Assembly (NCBI GenBank): GCA_035995205.1
Contig: DASYKS010000107.1
Span: 34,314-98,313 of the forward strand
Length of the DNA stretch: 64,000 nt
Source: DASYKS01 sp035995205
Lineage (GTDB): Bacteria > Acidobacteriota > Thermoanaerobaculia > Multivoradales > UBA5704
Direction of reading: 5' to 3'
In this document: in pieces, positions 26,009 to 33,214 of the stretch
How the letters are laid out: each line of letters begins with the position of its first letter
Position numbering within the stretch: the first letter of the stretch is position 1
Program-made: the position numbers and the translations under genes
Notes under the pieces: generated by a model
Seen by the model: only the letters and a program-made list of their open reading frames with translations
The model's database searches: none
Told to the model about the DNA's origin: nothing

Positions 26009-27778
26009 TCAAAACACTGCCGGCTCTTCCCAGGTGCTGTAGACGTCGCGCAGAGCGTCGCTGATCTCGCCGACCGTGGCATACGCCTTCACGCAGGCGA
26101 GGATCAGCGGCATCGTGTTCTCTTGGGCACCGGCTCCGACCTTGAGCGCGTCGAGCGTGCGCGCGACCGCCCCGGCGTCGCGCCGGTCTTTCACCGCGTT
26201 CAGATCTGCGATCTGGCGATCGGCCAGCTCGTCGCCGATCTGCAGGATCTCGATCGGCGGCTCGTTTTCGATCTGGAACGAGTTCACTCCCACAATCAGC
26301 TTCTCGCCGCTCTCGAACGCACCCTGGTGGGCGAAAGCCGCGTCCATGATCTCGCGCTGCGGGAAGCCTGCTTCAATCGCCTCGACCATGCCGCCGAAAT
26401 CGTCGATCCGGCGGAAATAGTCGAACGTGCCGTCGACCATCCGGCGGGTCATCTCCTCGACGAACCAACTGCCGCCGAGCGGATCGATCGACGAGATCAC
26501 GCCCGACTCGTGGGCCAGGATCTGCTGCGTGCGCAGGGCCGTCCGGGCGTTCTCCTCGGTCGGAAGCGCAAGCGTCTCGTCGAGCGAATTGGTATGGAGC
26601 GAGTTCGTCCCGCCGAGCACCGCGGCGAGCGCCTGGACGGTCGTGCGGACCACGTTGTTGACCGGCTGCTGGGCGGTGAGCGAACAACCGGCTGTCTGGG
26701 TGTGGAAGCGGAGCATGAGCGAGCGCGGGTTCTTGGCGCCGTAGCGCTCGCGCATGACGGTCGCCCAGATCTTCCGCGCCGCGCGGAACTTCGCGATCTC
26801 CTCGAAGAAATCGTTGTGACTGTTGAAGAAGAAGGAGAGCCGCGGCGCGAAATCGTCGACGTCGAGCCCGGCGTCGATGCCGTATTGCACATACTCCATG
26901 CCGTCGCGCAGGGTGAACGCCAGCTCCTGGAGCGCGGTCGAGCCGGCTTCGCGGATGTGGTATCCCGAGATCGAGATCGTGTTCCAGCGCGGCACGTGCT
27001 CGGCCGCGAACGCGAACTGGTCGGTGATCAGCCGCATCGACGGGCGCGGCGGGAAGATGTACTCCTTCTGCGCGATGTACTCCTTCAAGATGTCGTTCTG
27101 GAGCGTGCCCGACACCTCGCGGGCGATGTTTACGCCCTGCTGCTCGGCCACCGCGAGGTACATCGCAAACAGGATCGGCGCGGTCGAGTTGATCGTCATT
27201 GAGGTGGTCACTTCGCCCAGCGGGATGCCGGAGAACAGCACCTCCATGTCGGCGAGCGAATCGACCGCGACGCCGCACTTGCCCACTTCGCCCTTCGACA
27301 TGTGGTGATCGGAGTCGTAGCCGTAGAGGGTCGGCAGATGGAACGCCACCGACAGCCCCGTCTGCCCCTGCGACAGCAGGTACTTGAAGCGCTGGTTGGT
27401 GTCCGCGGCGGTGCCGAAGCCGGCGAACTGGCGCATCGTCCAGAGCTTGCCGCGGTAGCCGGTCGGGTGGATGCCGCGGGTGTAGGGGAACTCGCCGGGG
27501 ATGCCGATCTCGGAGAACGGATCGATGTCGGCCGTCTGCTCGGGCGTCACCAGCAGCGGGATGTCCATCCCCGAGACGGTGGTGAAATCGCTCTTCCAGT
27601 AAGGCGACCGGCTCTCGGACTTGGCCCGCGCGGCCTCCCACCGGGCGCGCGCCTCACCCATGGTTTCGAGGGCGTCCTCCCGGTAGACCGGCGCGGTGGC
27701 GCTCTGTGAGGGCTCAGCCGGCGCGCTCGGCGCAACGGGCGGAATCGGAGCAATCGGTTCGAGATCCTTGACGGCCAT
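26009..27778 (-). CDS. Acyl-CoA mutase large subunit, isobutyryl-CoA-mutase-like (annotated as MCM family)
   Basis: The 589-residue protein covers the TIM-barrel substrate domain of the B12-dependent acyl-CoA mutases (PYTRGIHPTGYRGKLWTMRQ, DLPTLYGYDSD-like segment, TLQNDILKEYIAQKEYIFPP) but lacks the C-terminal cobalamin domain, which must be a separate subunit elsewhere. Aligned to methylmalonyl-CoA mutase, Tyr89 is Phe118 and Arg207 is Gln237 here. These are the residues that distinguish isobutyryl-CoA mutase (Phe80/Gln198). It probably isomerises isobutyryl-CoA and n-butyryl-CoA or a related non-carboxylated substrate. A Pro/Ala-rich N-terminal ~30 residues are unusual. Confidence 0.88.
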   Translation of the reverse strand: MAVKDLEPIAPIPPVAPSAPAEPSQSATAPVYREDALETMGEARARWEAARAKSESRSPYWKSDFTTVSGMDIPLLVTPEQTADIDPFSEIGIPGEFPYTRGIHPTGYRGKLWTMRQFAGFGTAADTNQRFKYLLSQGQTGLSVAFHLPTLYGYDSDHHMSKGEVGKCGVAVDSLADMEVLFSGIPLGEVTTSMTINSTAPILFAMYLAVAEQQGVNIAREVSGTLQNDILKEYIAQKEYIFPPRPSMRLITDQFAFAAEHVPRWNTISISGYHIREAGSTALQELAFTLRDGMEYVQYGIDAGLDVDDFAPRLSFFFNSHNDFFEEIAKFRAARKIWATVMRERYGAKNPRSLMLRFHTQTAGCSLTAQQPVNNVVRTTVQALAAVLGGTNSLHTNSLDETLALPTEENARTALRTQQILAHESGVISSIDPLGGSWFVEEMTRRMVDGTFDYFRRIDDFGGMVEAIEAGFPQREIMDAAFAHQGAFESGEKLIVGVNSFQIENEPPIEILQIGDELADRQIADLNAVKDRRDAGAVARTLDALKVGAGAQENTMPLILACVKAYATVGEISDALRDVYSTWEEPAVF

Positions 27779-27831
27779 GCCGGTCTCCTTGGGGCGTCAC
27801 CCCATGCGTGGCCGAGTATATCCGCCCGCTT

Positions 27832-27917
27832 CTTTTCCTGGGACCGTCGGCGTCTCGCCGGCGATGGTGCTCGATCGGGCGAAAGCGTCGGCGAGACGCC
27901 GACGGTCCCAGGAAAAG
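27832..27917. repeat. 29-bp perfect inverted repeat (REP-like) at the left flank of the DGR locus
   Basis: Arms 27832-27860 and 27889-27917 are exact reverse complements (core CCTGGGACCGTCGGCGTCTC) around a 28-nt loop. A half-copy of the same family sits at 36365-36393, upstream of the last DGR target gene, so the retroelement is bracketed by related repeats. Confidence 0.85.
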
Positions 27918-27960
27918 CATTCGCTTGGAGGTAGCCCCCCTGCCAACCCGCGCCCGCCAA

Positions 27961-27978
27961 AGGGGGGCAAGCCCCCCT
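27961..27978 (-). repeat. Hairpin 70 nt downstream of VR1 (DGR target-site hairpin or terminator)
   Basis: AGGGGGGCAAGCCCCCCT forms a 7-8 bp GC stem. It lies ~70 nt beyond the 3' end of VR1, and a longer hairpin sits 67 nt beyond VR2 in the paralogous locus. Hairpins near VRs enhance homing in the Bordetella phage DGR. A rho-independent terminator without a U-run is the alternative. Confidence 0.6.
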
Positions 27979-28026
27979 CTGGACTCCCCCTTGAGAACAG
28001 AGGCCCAGAGCTCAGAGGCCAGAGGG

Positions 28027-30840
28027 TCAGAGATCAGAGCGGAATGGGGCAACGACCACTCGAAACCCGATGAAGGCGCTGCGGTTGGCGGGAACGCCCC
28101 TGCCGCGGACCGCGCAACGAACGTTCCTCGGCTCGCTGCCGAACGCCCCCCCGCGCAGAACACGGCGGGAGGAATCGGAGTCACCGAGGTCTTGTCTCCC
28201 ATCCGTTATCAGGTAGGGGTAGGGTCGATACTCGCTCCGAGTCCACTCCCACACATTCCCCGACAGCTCCTCTACGCCGTAAGGGCTGGTCCCACCCGGA
28301 AAACAGCCCACCGCGCTCACACCGCCGATTCCGGCCGTTCCGTCGTTCGCGAGCCCCGTCTCGTGCTCCTTCCCCCACGGGTAGATCCGTCCGTCCTCGC
28401 CCCGTGCCGCCTTTTCCCACTCCGCCTCGGAAGGTAGGCTCACCGACAGGTCCCCCGAAGCGAGACCTTGCCAGAACGCAATCTCTCCGGCCTTCTCTCC
28501 CCACCCAGACGCTTTTGTTCTGTTGCCGGCCTCTTCCCGAAGCCGCTCCCCCAGCCAGCGCGCGTAAGCAAACGCGTCGTGCCACGACACCATCACCACC
28601 GGCTCGTTCTCCGGACGCGCAAGATACTCTGCCGGAACCCCCTCATGACCTGTCGCCGACACGAACTCCGCAAACTGCCCCACCGTCACCGGCCAACACG
28701 CCAAGTAATAGGCCGGCAGATTGACATCGTGTTGCTCGTCGTCTTCTCCCATCCGGAACCGCCCCTCCGGGATCTCGACGAAACCCAGGAGCGGATCGTC
28801 CTTTGGCAAAAACCAGTACTCCGGGTCGAACCGCGGATCACGGAGCGCCGCCAGCGTCCGGCCCGCCGCCGCCCGCTCAGCCGGAGCGAGCCTCTCGTCT
28901 CGGATCAGCCTCTGGTGCCACGTCCGCAGCATCTCGACGCGGGCCTTGTACGCCTCGTCCAGTTCCTCCAGGTCCGGCATGCCGGCGTCCACGAGCGCCA
29001 GCCCCGCCAGATGCGCCCCCCAGGCCTCTTCGAATTTCGGTTCGGGCCGATCCGGCACGCGGCTGCAGAGAAACTCCGCCAGCGACCAGATCGTCGATTC
29101 CGCACCCCGCTTTGCCTTGGCCGCCGCGAGCAGCAGTACCTCGCGCCAGCGGTCCGGATCCTCCCGCGCGAGCTTCGCCACCTCCTGGGGGTAGACGCGC
29201 GTCAGGCGGCAGGCCGCCAGGTACTCCTGGAACGACCGATGGGGCAGCGTGTAGACCCCTTCGGCCCGGGCAACGAGCAGGCCCGAGCGCTGGCTCAAGT
29301 ACTCGACCAGTTTCGTCTGGTCCACCTCTTCGGTTCTCTTCAACCGAATCAACCGGCCGACCAGGCGATCCTCGGGAATGTCGGCCGTGCCCGCGAGATC
29401 CGGCTGGGCCGCATGGGCTTCGAACGCGAGATCTTCGAGCACCCGGCGCACGGCATCCTGGTCCGTCGACAGCCACGCCGAAAGGCTCGGCTGCTCCAGC
29501 CGCAGCCCCCCTTTCGGATCGGGACCGAACCGATTTCGTTCCCACAGGTCGAGAAGCAGCCGAACCGCGTCGGCATAGAGCTCCTCGCGGCGCTCGGGAA
29601 GGCTGCCACCCCGCCAAGCGTGGAGGCTCGCCATAAGGGTCAACAGCAAAGGGCGCTCCGCCAGGCCCCGAAGGCGGTCGCTGCCGGAGATCGCCCGGCG
29701 CAGAAGGGTTGCTTTGCCTTCGGCGTCCTTGGCATCGACTCGCCCGAGCGCCGCCATGTGCTCGTACCAGCGATCGACGAACCGCTCGATCTGCGCCTCC
29801 TCGAACGGCGCAAGCTCCGCCTCCTCGAAGCCCTTGAGGCGCCAGCCCTGGTTCCGGTAGGCATAGGTGCGGCTGGTGATCAGAAACCGGCACTTGCCGA
29901 ACGCCCAGGCCAACCCTTCGACCGCCTGGCAGATCTGGGTTCGGCGTTTGTGCGCGAGGGGCACCTCGTCGAGCCCGTCGAGCAGGATCAGCCCTCCCTT
30001 GGCGAGCAGGCGCTTTCTAAGCAGCGGCGAATAGTCCCCCAGGCTCGCTTTGGCGAGTGTGCGCGCGACGAAGCGCCAGAGGTGATCGGCGGTCGCATCC
30101 TTGCCTTCGGCCGGCAACCCCTCGGCCGCAAAGTCGCGCAGGATGACGCGCACCGGCAGCAACTTGCCGCGGTTCCACGACTGGCGCTCCTCCCGCCCCG
30201 GCAGTGGCTCGGTGAGGACGGTGCGATTGGCGTCGGCCAGCCCGAGGCGTTCGCCCGCAAGGCAAAGCGCCAGAAAATGGACGAACGTGCTCTTGCCGCT
30301 GCCCGGATCTCCGAGCAGGACCAGACGCGGGTGGCGGTCGAGCATCTCGATCGCCGAGAGCCGCCGTTGATCCCTCCACAGCGGCTCTTGGGCCGATCGA
30401 TCCGCCGTCTGGCTCGTCGTTTCGAGCCCCGTGTACACCGCTTCGAGCCGGAGCCTTTCGCGCGGGTCGCTGTTGGGTACGGAAGGGTCGATCCCCGAAA
30501 GAGAGACGGCGCCGACCTCCCCTGCAAGATGGCGTAGGTACGCCTCTTCGAGATCCTTCTCCGCGGGCTTGCGACGGTTTCGGCCCTCCAGAACCACATC
30601 GCCCTTTACATCGCCGCCGACGGCGATCCCGCGGACCGCCGCAATGCCCTTTCCTTGAGCCACCGCGCTGCCGCCGCGCGCCTTGGCCCGGAGTTTCTGA
30701 ACCGGCGCCTTGGCCACGGCTTTCGCGCCACCGCCTTCGAGGCTTGCGAGAACGGCCGCGATTTGCGTTTCGTTGAGCCCCTGGGCGACGAGCGTCGCGC
30801 GGAGTTGAACGAAATCCACGGCTGCTGGCTTCCGCGTCAC
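28027..30840 (-). CDS. DGR target A: NACHT NTPase with C-terminal FGE/CLec variable domain
   Basis: The 937-residue STAND protein starts at GTG 30840, 9 nt after GAGG. Residues 1-50 are a small helical domain, ~56-86 a Gly-rich GGSAVAQG...AVGGDVKGDV segment, and ~170-360 the NACHT domain (Walker A GDPGSGKS 177-184, Walker B LILLDGLDEVP 284-294, sensor TSR 322-324). Leucine-rich helices follow (HRSFQEYLAACRL), then an FGE-sulfatase/CLec domain from ~687. Catalytic FGE cysteines are absent, so the domain is a binding scaffold. Residues ~891-931 are encoded by VR1 and vary at positions templated by adenines. By analogy to NLR-type sensors, ligand binding by the variable face would trigger NTP-driven oligomerisation (inference). 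No effector domain is fused. Confidence 0.92.
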   Translation of the reverse strand: MTRKPAAVDFVQLRATLVAQGLNETQIAAVLASLEGGGAKAVAKAPVQKLRAKARGGSAVAQGKGIAAVRGIAVGGDVKGDVVLEGRNRRKPAEKDLEEAYLRHLAGEVGAVSLSGIDPSVPNSDPRERLRLEAVYTGLETTSQTADRSAQEPLWRDQRRLSAIEMLDRHPRLVLLGDPGSGKSTFVHFLALCLAGERLGLADANRTVLTEPLPGREERQSWNRGKLLPVRVILRDFAAEGLPAEGKDATADHLWRFVARTLAKASLGDYSPLLRKRLLAKGGLILLDGLDEVPLAHKRRTQICQAVEGLAWAFGKCRFLITSRTYAYRNQGWRLKGFEEAELAPFEEAQIERFVDRWYEHMAALGRVDAKDAEGKATLLRRAISGSDRLRGLAERPLLLTLMASLHAWRGGSLPERREELYADAVRLLLDLWERNRFGPDPKGGLRLEQPSLSAWLSTDQDAVRRVLEDLAFEAHAAQPDLAGTADIPEDRLVGRLIRLKRTEEVDQTKLVEYLSQRSGLLVARAEGVYTLPHRSFQEYLAACRLTRVYPQEVAKLAREDPDRWREVLLLAAAKAKRGAESTIWSLAEFLCSRVPDRPEPKFEEAWGAHLAGLALVDAGMPDLEELDEAYKARVEMLRTWHQRLIRDERLAPAERAAAGRTLAALRDPRFDPEYWFLPKDDPLLGFVEIPEGRFRMGEDDEQHDVNLPAYYLACWPVTVGQFAEFVSATGHEGVPAEYLARPENEPVVMVSWHDAFAYARWLGERLREEAGNRTKASGWGEKAGEIAFWQGLASGDLSVSLPSEAEWEKAARGEDGRIYPWGKEHETGLANDGTAGIGGVSAVGCFPGGTSPYGVEELSGNVWEWTRSEYRPYPYLITDGRQDLGDSDSSRRVLRGGAFGSEPRNVRCAVRGRGVPANRSAFIGFRVVVAPFRSDL
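28048..28169 (-). repeat. DGR variable repeat VR1 (122 nt)
   Basis: It aligns without gaps to the TR at 32576-32697. There are 17 differences: 15 sit at template adenines (coding strand) and two do not (both near the 3', IMH-like end). Encoded residues run RRVLRGGAF then GSEPRNVRCAVRGRGV and PANRSAFIGFRVVV, where the template would give Asn-rich codons. Confidence 0.95.
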
Positions 30841-30850
30841 GCTGAAAACC

Positions 30851-31312
30851 TCACGGCTTGCCGCTCCCCTTGCTCACACCGCCCAACACGTTGCCACCGA
30901 TCGCGATCCCGCCTCCGCTGGCCGCCACCCCTCCCCCTTGTGCGATCGCGCTGCCGCCGGTCGCCGTGGCGATCATTACGCTGCCCGCAGAGGTCTGGCG
31001 AACCAGTTGCTCCACCTCCGACGCGAGCGCCGGATCGGCGGCGAGGATCGATTTCAGTTGGAGCACCATCATGGCGCGCGCATCCTCGTCCTCCGGATTC
31101 GCCGCCAGCACCTTCGCCGCTTCCGGAGCGCCGGGCTTTGCCTCGACCTTCTTGCCCAGCTTCCCCCAAAGCGCCTTCGCCTTCTCGAACACCCCTTCGC
31201 CGACCTTTTCCCCGACCGCCTCCGCCGCGCTATCGCCACCGGCAGAAAGCAGCTTCCCGAGCAGCGGGCCGAGCACCAGGACGGCCGCTTGAGCGAGCAG
31301 ACCCATGTCCAT
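30851..31312 (-). CDS. Small helical protein homologous to the N terminus of DGR target B
   Basis: The 153-residue protein starts at ATG 31312 behind GGGAGG. It has a hydrophobic N-terminal helix (GLLAQAAVLVLGPLLGKLL), an amphipathic region (AVGEKVGEGVFEKAKALWGK), a short charged domain (DEDARAMMVLQLKSILAADP) and a Gly-rich tail (GGSAIAQGGGVAASGGGIAI). It is clearly homologous to residues 1-145 of target B, where the same module is fused to the NACHT. Here it is a separate gene 10 nt upstream of target A. A membrane-associated effector or adaptor for target A is the simplest inference. Confidence 0.8.
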   Translation of the reverse strand: MDMGLLAQAAVLVLGPLLGKLLSAGGDSAAEAVGEKVGEGVFEKAKALWGKLGKKVEAKPGAPEAAKVLAANPEDEDARAMMVLQLKSILAADPALASEVEQLVRQTSAGSVMIATATGGSAIAQGGGVAASGGGIAIGGNVLGGVSKGSGKP

Positions 31313-31347
31313 CGCGAGCACCTCCCCGAAGTAGTACGTGTTGCGCT

Positions 31348-32547
31348 TCAGTTTAGCAAAGCGCGGAGGGCGGAAGGGCAGGCGGCCACGATCGTCTTGC
31401 GCAGACCCACGGTATTGCCGTGGCGCGCGTGTTCGAGCCAGCTTCGGACCGACTCCGCGGCGCGATCGGGCACGATGTCGCCTGCCTCAGCCTGGCGGCC
31501 GAGACAGGCCAACCGGCGCCGGCTATGAACGACGTTACGTCGCTTCAGGCGCCGAACCTCGGGGAACACTACGAATCCGAGAAAGGGAATCCCCTCCTCG
31601 GTCGGCCGAGGATGCGATCCGCGGTGAAACCTCATCCGCAGTCCGGCGAGCCGCTCCTCGATCGCGCGGAGCGCCTGCCACAGCGCGGACTTCTCGTTGC
31701 CGAACACGAGGAGGTCGTCGACGTAACGAACGTAGCCCGAGAACCCCAGCTCCCGAGTAAGGAAGGCGTCGATCGGATCGAGCACGACGTTGCCCCAGAA
31801 CTGGCTGGTCAGATTGCCGATCGGCAGGCCGCGCGGCCGCAGGACCGCGAACAGGTCGTCGCCCGGGAAATAACACATGTCGTACGACTCGGAGAGGACC
31901 CCCGCCCCGCTGGCGAGGATCGCATCGATCAGACCGAGCACCCGGCCGTCCGGGATCCGGCGCGCCAGAAGGCCGCGGAGAATCTCGTGATCGATGCTCG
32001 GAAAGAACTGGCGGACGTCCAATTGGAGCACGAACGGAAATTTCCGGGCATACCGTTGGCAGGCGTCGAGCGCACGATGGGTGCCGCGACCTCTCCGGTT
32101 GGCGAAGCTTGCGGGCGAAAAACGGCGCTCGAACCGGGGCTCGATCACCTGGCAGAGCGCGTGGTGTACCACCCGATCGCGAAACGGCGCCGCGCTGATC
32201 AGCCGCCGTTTCGGCTCGCGGATGTAAAAGCTCGAATAGGGTCCCGGTCGGTAGGTTCCGCTTTGCAGCTCACGGCGCAGGGCGGCGATCTCATCTTCGA
32301 GCCGGTGCTCGAAGGTTGCGGCGGGAACTTGACGGCGCTTGCCGCGGGCGGCCTCGCGGAAAGCGCGAAAAAGGTTTTCCCACGAGGTCAGCTCGGCGAA
32401 CACGGCGGCCGAAGAAAGGCGCCCCGCACCGGGGCCGAAGCCTGGGGAGCGGGGCCGTTGCTGTATGCCCGGCCCGGACGGACCCGGGCGCGGCCAGGAA
32501 CCGGCTCCGCCATTCTTCGCCTCGGCCCGAAAGAGGCAACGCTCCAC
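31348..32547 (-). CDS. DGR reverse transcriptase
   Basis: The frame gives 399 residues from ATG 32547, but family homology begins at ~residue 50 (ELTSWENLFRAFREAARGKR). A GTG at 32403 (351 residues) is therefore an alternative start. RT motifs are LDVRQFFPSID (catalytic Asp177), GLPIGNLTSQF (240-250; the xGxxxSQ form typical of DGR RTs rather than the QGxxxSP of group II introns) and YVRYVDDLLVF (YVDD 275-278). There is no maturase or endonuclease domain. It would copy TR RNA with adenine-directed errors. It lies directly downstream of the TR and between the two target genes. Its last codons are duplicated upstream of target B. Confidence 0.95.
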   Translation of the reverse strand: MERCLFRAEAKNGGAGSWPRPGPSGPGIQQRPRSPGFGPGAGRLSSAAVFAELTSWENLFRAFREAARGKRRQVPAATFEHRLEDEIAALRRELQSGTYRPGPYSSFYIREPKRRLISAAPFRDRVVHHALCQVIEPRFERRFSPASFANRRGRGTHRALDACQRYARKFPFVLQLDVRQFFPSIDHEILRGLLARRIPDGRVLGLIDAILASGAGVLSESYDMCYFPGDDLFAVLRPRGLPIGNLTSQFWGNVVLDPIDAFLTRELGFSGYVRYVDDLLVFGNEKSALWQALRAIEERLAGLRMRFHRGSHPRPTEEGIPFLGFVVFPEVRRLKRRNVVHSRRRLACLGRQAEAGDIVPDRAAESVRSWLEHARHGNTVGLRKTIVAACPSALRALLN

Positions 32548-32575
32548 CGGGAAATCCTGGCGTCAGCGAGAACGT

Positions 32576-32697
32576 GGAAACGACCACTCGAAAGCCGATG
32601 TTGTCGTTGCGGTTGTCGGGTTCGTTCCTGTTGCGGACCGCGCAACGAACGTTCCTCGGTTCGTTGTTGAACGCCCCCCCGCGCAGAACACGGCGGG
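32576..32697 (-). other. DGR template repeat TR (122 nt)
   Basis: This non-coding repeat lies between avd and the RT and is the invariant donor. Read in the VR frame it would encode RRVLRGGAFNNEPRNVRCAV then RNRNEPDNRNDNIGFRVVV, with eight AAC codons, the classic DGR template design. It has 26 coding-strand adenines; 22 differ in at least one of the two VRs. Confidence 0.96.
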
Positions 32698-32746
32698 TGC
32701 CATCGAGCCGGCCCCCGCGATACCGGCGTCGCCGCCGGGACTCGCC

Positions 32747-33097
32747 TCATTTCGCGCTCACCTTCCGCCAGCCGCCAAGCAGGCGACCGATCTCTGCCAC
32801 GATTTCGGCCACGAACGCGTACTGGCGATCGGTCCACCAGGCCCAATGGTGCGCCAAGCGCAGATAGACCCGCAGCCGCGCGAGCGCCTCGTCGGCCTCG
32901 ACCAGATGCTCGCCGCGCACGGCGCCCTGATGGAGATTGGCCACTTCGAGCCGCTCGCGCAGGTCGAACGCCGCGTCGAGGAGCCGGCGCGTGAAGCCGT
33001 GGCGGTGGGCGCGGGGGAAGTGGTTCGTCGCCGGCAGAAGCCAGGTCAATAGGTCGTAGGACCGGGTGAAGATCGGCATCTCCTGGCGCAACATCAT
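32747..33097 (-). CDS. avd: DGR accessory variability determinant (Avd), four-helix bundle
   Basis: The 116-residue basic helical protein contains PIFTRSYDLLTWLLPATNHF, then LDAAFDLRERLEVAN and the C-terminal IVAEIGRLLGGWRK. These match Avd-type (four-helix-bundle, TIGR02436-like) proteins of DGRs. Avd forms a pentameric barrel that binds the RT and template RNA. It lies 49 nt upstream of the TR and downstream of target B. ATGs at 33097, 33094 and 33079 are possible; the first fits the family length. Confidence 0.92.
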   Translation of the reverse strand: MMLRQEMPIFTRSYDLLTWLLPATNHFPRAHRHGFTRRLLDAAFDLRERLEVANLHQGAVRGEHLVEADEALARLRVYLRLAHHWAWWTDRQYAFVAEIVAEIGRLLGGWRKVSAK

Positions 33098-33143
33098 CTC
33101 TGTGAATGCTACCCCCGATCCGCCTCGGCCGTCGAGTGCCCGG

Positions 33144-33169
33144 CAAGAGGGGGGCGCGCCCCCCTCTTG
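33144..33169 (-). repeat. 11-bp perfect hairpin 67 nt downstream of VR2
   Basis: Arms 33144-33154 and 33159-33169 are exact complements around CGCG. Position and orientation match the hairpin after VR1. Between VR and hairpin both loci share an AGAGCTCAGAG-rich tract. It may be the DGR cruciform that promotes homing, a terminator, or both. Confidence 0.7.
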
Positions 33170-33214
33170 ACTCCCCCCACTCCAACAGAGGCCCAGAGCT
33201 CAGAGATCAGAGGG

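Noticed and set aside
31348..32547. Reverse transcriptase as a retron or group II intron
   Set aside because: No msr/msd-like inverted repeats, no maturase or endonuclease domain, xGxxxSQ motif, and a TR/VR pair and Avd are present.
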